This document shows, one piece after another, positions 5,145 through 7,062 of a DNA stretch of 7,062 nucleotides. The notes beneath the pieces are model-generated. The model was given only the letters and a program-made list of their open reading frames with translations, had not been told where the DNA came from and did no database searches. Position numbers and translations under genes: made by a program. Source of the stretch: Fidelibacterota bacterium (GTDB lineage Bacteria > Fidelibacterota > UBA2242). The first letter of the stretch is position 1. The number at the start of each line of letters is the position of its first letter. The stretch spans positions 1-7,062 of the forward strand of contig JAUSPJ010000127.1 of the NCBI GenBank assembly GCA_030655795.1, in the 5' to 3' direction.

Positions 5145-6785
5145 TCAAATGTTTCCCTTTCGGACATCCTCTTTAATTCTCTGAATATGCCCTCGTCCCA
5201 ATCCCTTGACCTCACAGCCGAGTTTAAAGTATTCACGAATCTTGTCGTCGTCCAGAATCCCAAAACAATCGATAATAGCGGCCGGGTGACCAATCTGTCC
5301 AAGCAGTTCTTTGGGATCAAGATTCAGGTAAGCTTCGTGCCTAACCGCCAGGATAACGGCTTTTACATCTTTTAACGCTTTTGGTAAATTCTGCTCAATG
5401 CGCAGTTCTTTCAATTTCTCCTGATTTCGGAAAAAGCGGGCTTTACTGTGACCGGGACTGGGATAACTGTCCTGAAGTTCGAATTCCCACCAATGTTGGA
5501 CATACGGATCATGCACCCGAATCTCAGCCCCCATCTCAGCCAGTTTTCGAACAATGATTTCGGAACCGCTGTAACGGGTATCGCCGACATCTTCACGATA
5601 GGCGGCGCCCAGCACCAGAACTTCCGCAGCCGCAATGGCTTCGCCCATGTTTCGTAAAGCATCCCGCGTCAGTTCGGCGACATGCAAACCACGTGTATCG
5701 TTGATATCGATTGCTAAGGGTGTGATTTTAAAAATATCGTCATTCCAGCCGAGAATATGTTTATAGGCCCAGACGCCCAAACCGCCATCTTTCGGCAAAC
5801 AATAGCCGCCAATTCCCGGTCCGGGAAATATCATATTGCTGTGGGTCGGACGAACTTTTATGGCGTTAATGACCTTAATCAGATCGACGCCGTTTCGTTC
5901 AGCATAGAGACTCCATTCATCCAGAAATGCCAGGATTGTTGCCCGGTAACTGTTTTCAACAATTTTCGCCGTCTCCGATTCAATGGGGCGATCCATGACC
6001 GTTAACGGGTATTCATCGGTGTTCAGGACCTCATTAAGAAACTTTACCACCTTCTCGCGGGCCTTATCATTAATTCCACTGCAAACCCGCCAGAAATCCC
6101 TGATACTGGCAACATAATTCCGCCCCGGCATTACCCGTTCATAACTATGGGCCAACAATGGATCGGATTTGATTCCTCTTTTACTGAAAATATCTTTCAT
6201 AATGGGAAATGCGACCTGTTCGGTAGTACCCGGAGCAACTGTGGTTTCAATCAACACCAGTGTTTCCGCGGGAATGTGTTCGGCAATGATACCAATCGAT
6301 TGTTCCAGCGCCGCCATATCGGTCTGACCGGTGCGGACATCTCCCAGAGCTTCCTTGAGATAATCACATTGAACATCGACAACGACGACATCGGCAAGTT
6401 TTAGGACATCATAAGTGTATGTTGCCATCAACGTTTTTTTATCTTTAACACAGCGCTCAATCATGGGATCAACTTCCGGGTCTTCGGCTTTTACCGGTGA
6501 TACACCTTTGTTGAGCAATGGTATTTTCCAATAGCTCCGGATACTGGGGCGCTGCATCCCGATTACAAATTTAGACGGTTTTCCGTTTTCATCAACGGTA
6601 TCTGCGACGATTGCAGCCATGACGGCGCCAACAAAACCAACTCCCATCACCACAACAATTTCACGTCCTTTTTCCCGTTCGGACTGAACGCGTTTCTTCA
6701 GCATTTCAAATTCTGATTGGTACTCTTCCTGACCGGGAATCCGAAATTTCTCGCCACTCGGACTGATTGAAAACACTTCCGGCAT
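5145..6785 (-). CDS. UDP-glucose/GDP-mannose dehydrogenase family, UDP-N-acetylhexosamine 6-dehydrogenase-like
   Basis: This family oxidises C6 of an NDP-sugar twice to an NDP-uronic acid for surface polysaccharide synthesis. At 546 residues it is about 100 longer than usual, with a 40-residue N-terminal extension and an insertion near 430-465. Visible signatures are GVGFVG (48-53, coenzyme loop), ETTVAPGTT (180-188), ERVMPG (216-221), AKIVENSYR (273-281) with Lys274 and Asn278, and GPGIGGYCLPKD (322-333) with catalytic Cys329. The C-terminal sugar-binding domain has DTRYSGSEIIVRKL and VHDPY. The ENxxR and ERVxPG patterns resemble WecC/WbpA-type enzymes acting on UDP-ManNAc or UDP-GlcNAc rather than UDP-glucose. 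The end of the second Rossmann strand reads VIGMQR (74-79), lacking the usual acidic residue that holds NAD ribose. Start choice is supported by a strong AGGAAGGAG. Confidence 0.9.
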   Translation of the reverse strand: MPEVFSISPSGEKFRIPGQEEYQSEFEMLKKRVQSEREKGREIVVVMGVGFVGAVMAAIVADTVDENGKPSKFVIGMQRPSIRSYWKIPLLNKGVSPVKAEDPEVDPMIERCVKDKKTLMATYTYDVLKLADVVVVDVQCDYLKEALGDVRTGQTDMAALEQSIGIIAEHIPAETLVLIETTVAPGTTEQVAFPIMKDIFSKRGIKSDPLLAHSYERVMPGRNYVASIRDFWRVCSGINDKAREKVVKFLNEVLNTDEYPLTVMDRPIESETAKIVENSYRATILAFLDEWSLYAERNGVDLIKVINAIKVRPTHSNMIFPGPGIGGYCLPKDGGLGVWAYKHILGWNDDIFKITPLAIDINDTRGLHVAELTRDALRNMGEAIAAAEVLVLGAAYREDVGDTRYSGSEIIVRKLAEMGAEIRVHDPYVQHWWEFELQDSYPSPGHSKARFFRNQEKLKELRIEQNLPKALKDVKAVILAVRHEAYLNLDPKELLGQIGHPAAIIDCFGILDDDKIREYFKLGCEVKGLGRGHIQRIKEDVRKGNI

Positions 6786-6790
6786 AATTG

Positions 6791-6799
6791 CTCCTTCCT
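6791..6799 (-). promoter_or_regulatory. Strong ribosome binding site of the sugar dehydrogenase
   Basis: AGGAAGGAG lies five bases before the ATG at 6785. It is by far the best Shine-Dalgarno in the window and confirms the start that includes the unusual N-terminal extension. Confidence 0.85.
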
Positions 6800-6837
6800 G
6801 ATAAGAAATTACAACTGTGGTCTTATTTTAAAACCAG

Positions 6838-6867
6838 CATATAATTCATAAAAATTGTGCATGTCGA
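6838..6867 (-). promoter_or_regulatory. Possible promoter for the sugar dehydrogenase-oxidoreductase pair
   Basis: On the minus strand TCGACA (6867-6862, five of six to the -35 consensus) is 18 bp from TATATG (6843-6838, four of six to the -10 consensus). The 6786-6961 gap is AT-rich and holds no other gene. The match is modest, and read-through from the gene at the right edge is equally possible. Confidence 0.3.
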
Positions 6868-6961
6868 ATTTTTCCTGACTCAAGTATAATAAAACTTTTG
6901 CAAAAGGTCAGCATTTTTAAACAGAACGCTTTTGTGAAAAAGATTTTACTAAGAACTCTGC

Positions 6962-7062
6962 CTATTTCCTTTTATCCTTCGCTTTTGTAATCAAAAGACC
7001 GCCACCCTTCTTTCGTCCTTTAAAAGTCGCCAGCACCTTCTCAGCATCTACAAACGGCATTG
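6962..7062 (-). CDS. C-terminal end of an unidentified gene (partial)
   Basis: An open frame enters from the right edge and ends at a TAG at 6964-6962. The last 32 visible residues start MPFVDAEKVLATF, continue with a basic glycine stretch GRKKGGG, and end LLITKAKDKRK. The lysine-rich close looks like a genuine protein end, and the frame is on the same strand as its neighbours. The methionine at 7060 is probably internal, because no Shine-Dalgarno can be seen before it within the window. I do not recognise the family, and with so little sequence a chance open frame is possible. Confidence 0.4.
   Translation of the reverse strand, partial: MPFVDAEKVLATFKGRKKGGGLLITKAKDKRK

Noticed and set aside
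6895..6906. Perfect 12-bp palindrome CTTTTGCAAAAG followed by TTTT on the minus strand
   Set aside because: The stem is nearly all A-T and too weak for a terminator. It might be a regulator site, but a single occurrence in an AT-rich gap is weak evidence.

Overview
The window comes from an AT-leaning bacterial chromosome whose recognisable genes all lie on the minus strand, so transcription runs from high to low coordinates. The lineage cannot be fixed from sequence alone. Dispersed hairpin repeats of the TCGTTCCGGGGCT and GTCATTCTGA...GAAGAATC kinds are, from memory, frequent in environmental genomes of the FCB supergroup and candidate phyla such as KSB1. A Gram-negative, probably hydrogen-metabolising bacterium of that kind is a low-confidence guess.

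Right part (4150-7062). A lysine-rich C-terminus of an unidentified gene enters at the right edge and stops at 6962. After an AT-rich gap of 176 bp comes a tightly spaced gene pair. The first gene encodes a 546-residue nucleotide-sugar 6-dehydrogenase (6785-5145) of the UDP-N-acetylhexosamine dehydrogenase type. Five bases later comes a Gfo/Idh/MocA-family NAD(P)-dependent oxidoreductase (5139-4150). The pair probably makes or modifies an activated sugar for a surface glycan; the exact sugar cannot be read from sequence.

Middle (2973-4149). This is a repeat-rich accessory segment. It holds a degenerate and an intact copy of an approximately 120-bp inverted-repeat element (4131-4012 and 3998-3878) and a GTTCCG/CGGAA hairpin. 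Next is a type II toxin-antitoxin operon: an RHH antitoxin (3759-3544) overlapping a RelE-like toxin (3557-3288), with a readable promoter carrying three GGTAAT repeats. Two tandem composite units, each with two hairpins, follow. Hairpins of the same family and orientation bracket the toxin-antitoxin operon on both sides.

Left part (1-2972). hypF, hypC and the first 132 codons of hypD form a compact operon (6-bp gap, then a TAATG overlap). HypF makes the carbamoyl-derived cyanide ligand for [NiFe]-hydrogenase in cooperation with HypE, and HypC/HypD assemble the Fe(CN)2CO unit. Their presence implies at least one [NiFe]-hydrogenase encoded elsewhere in this genome.

No RNA genes, CRISPR array, transposase or phage genes were seen. 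I found no convincing undescribed multi-gene system. The most notable points are the repeat architecture around the toxin-antitoxin module, its phased operator, and the unusual coenzyme-binding site of the sugar dehydrogenase.
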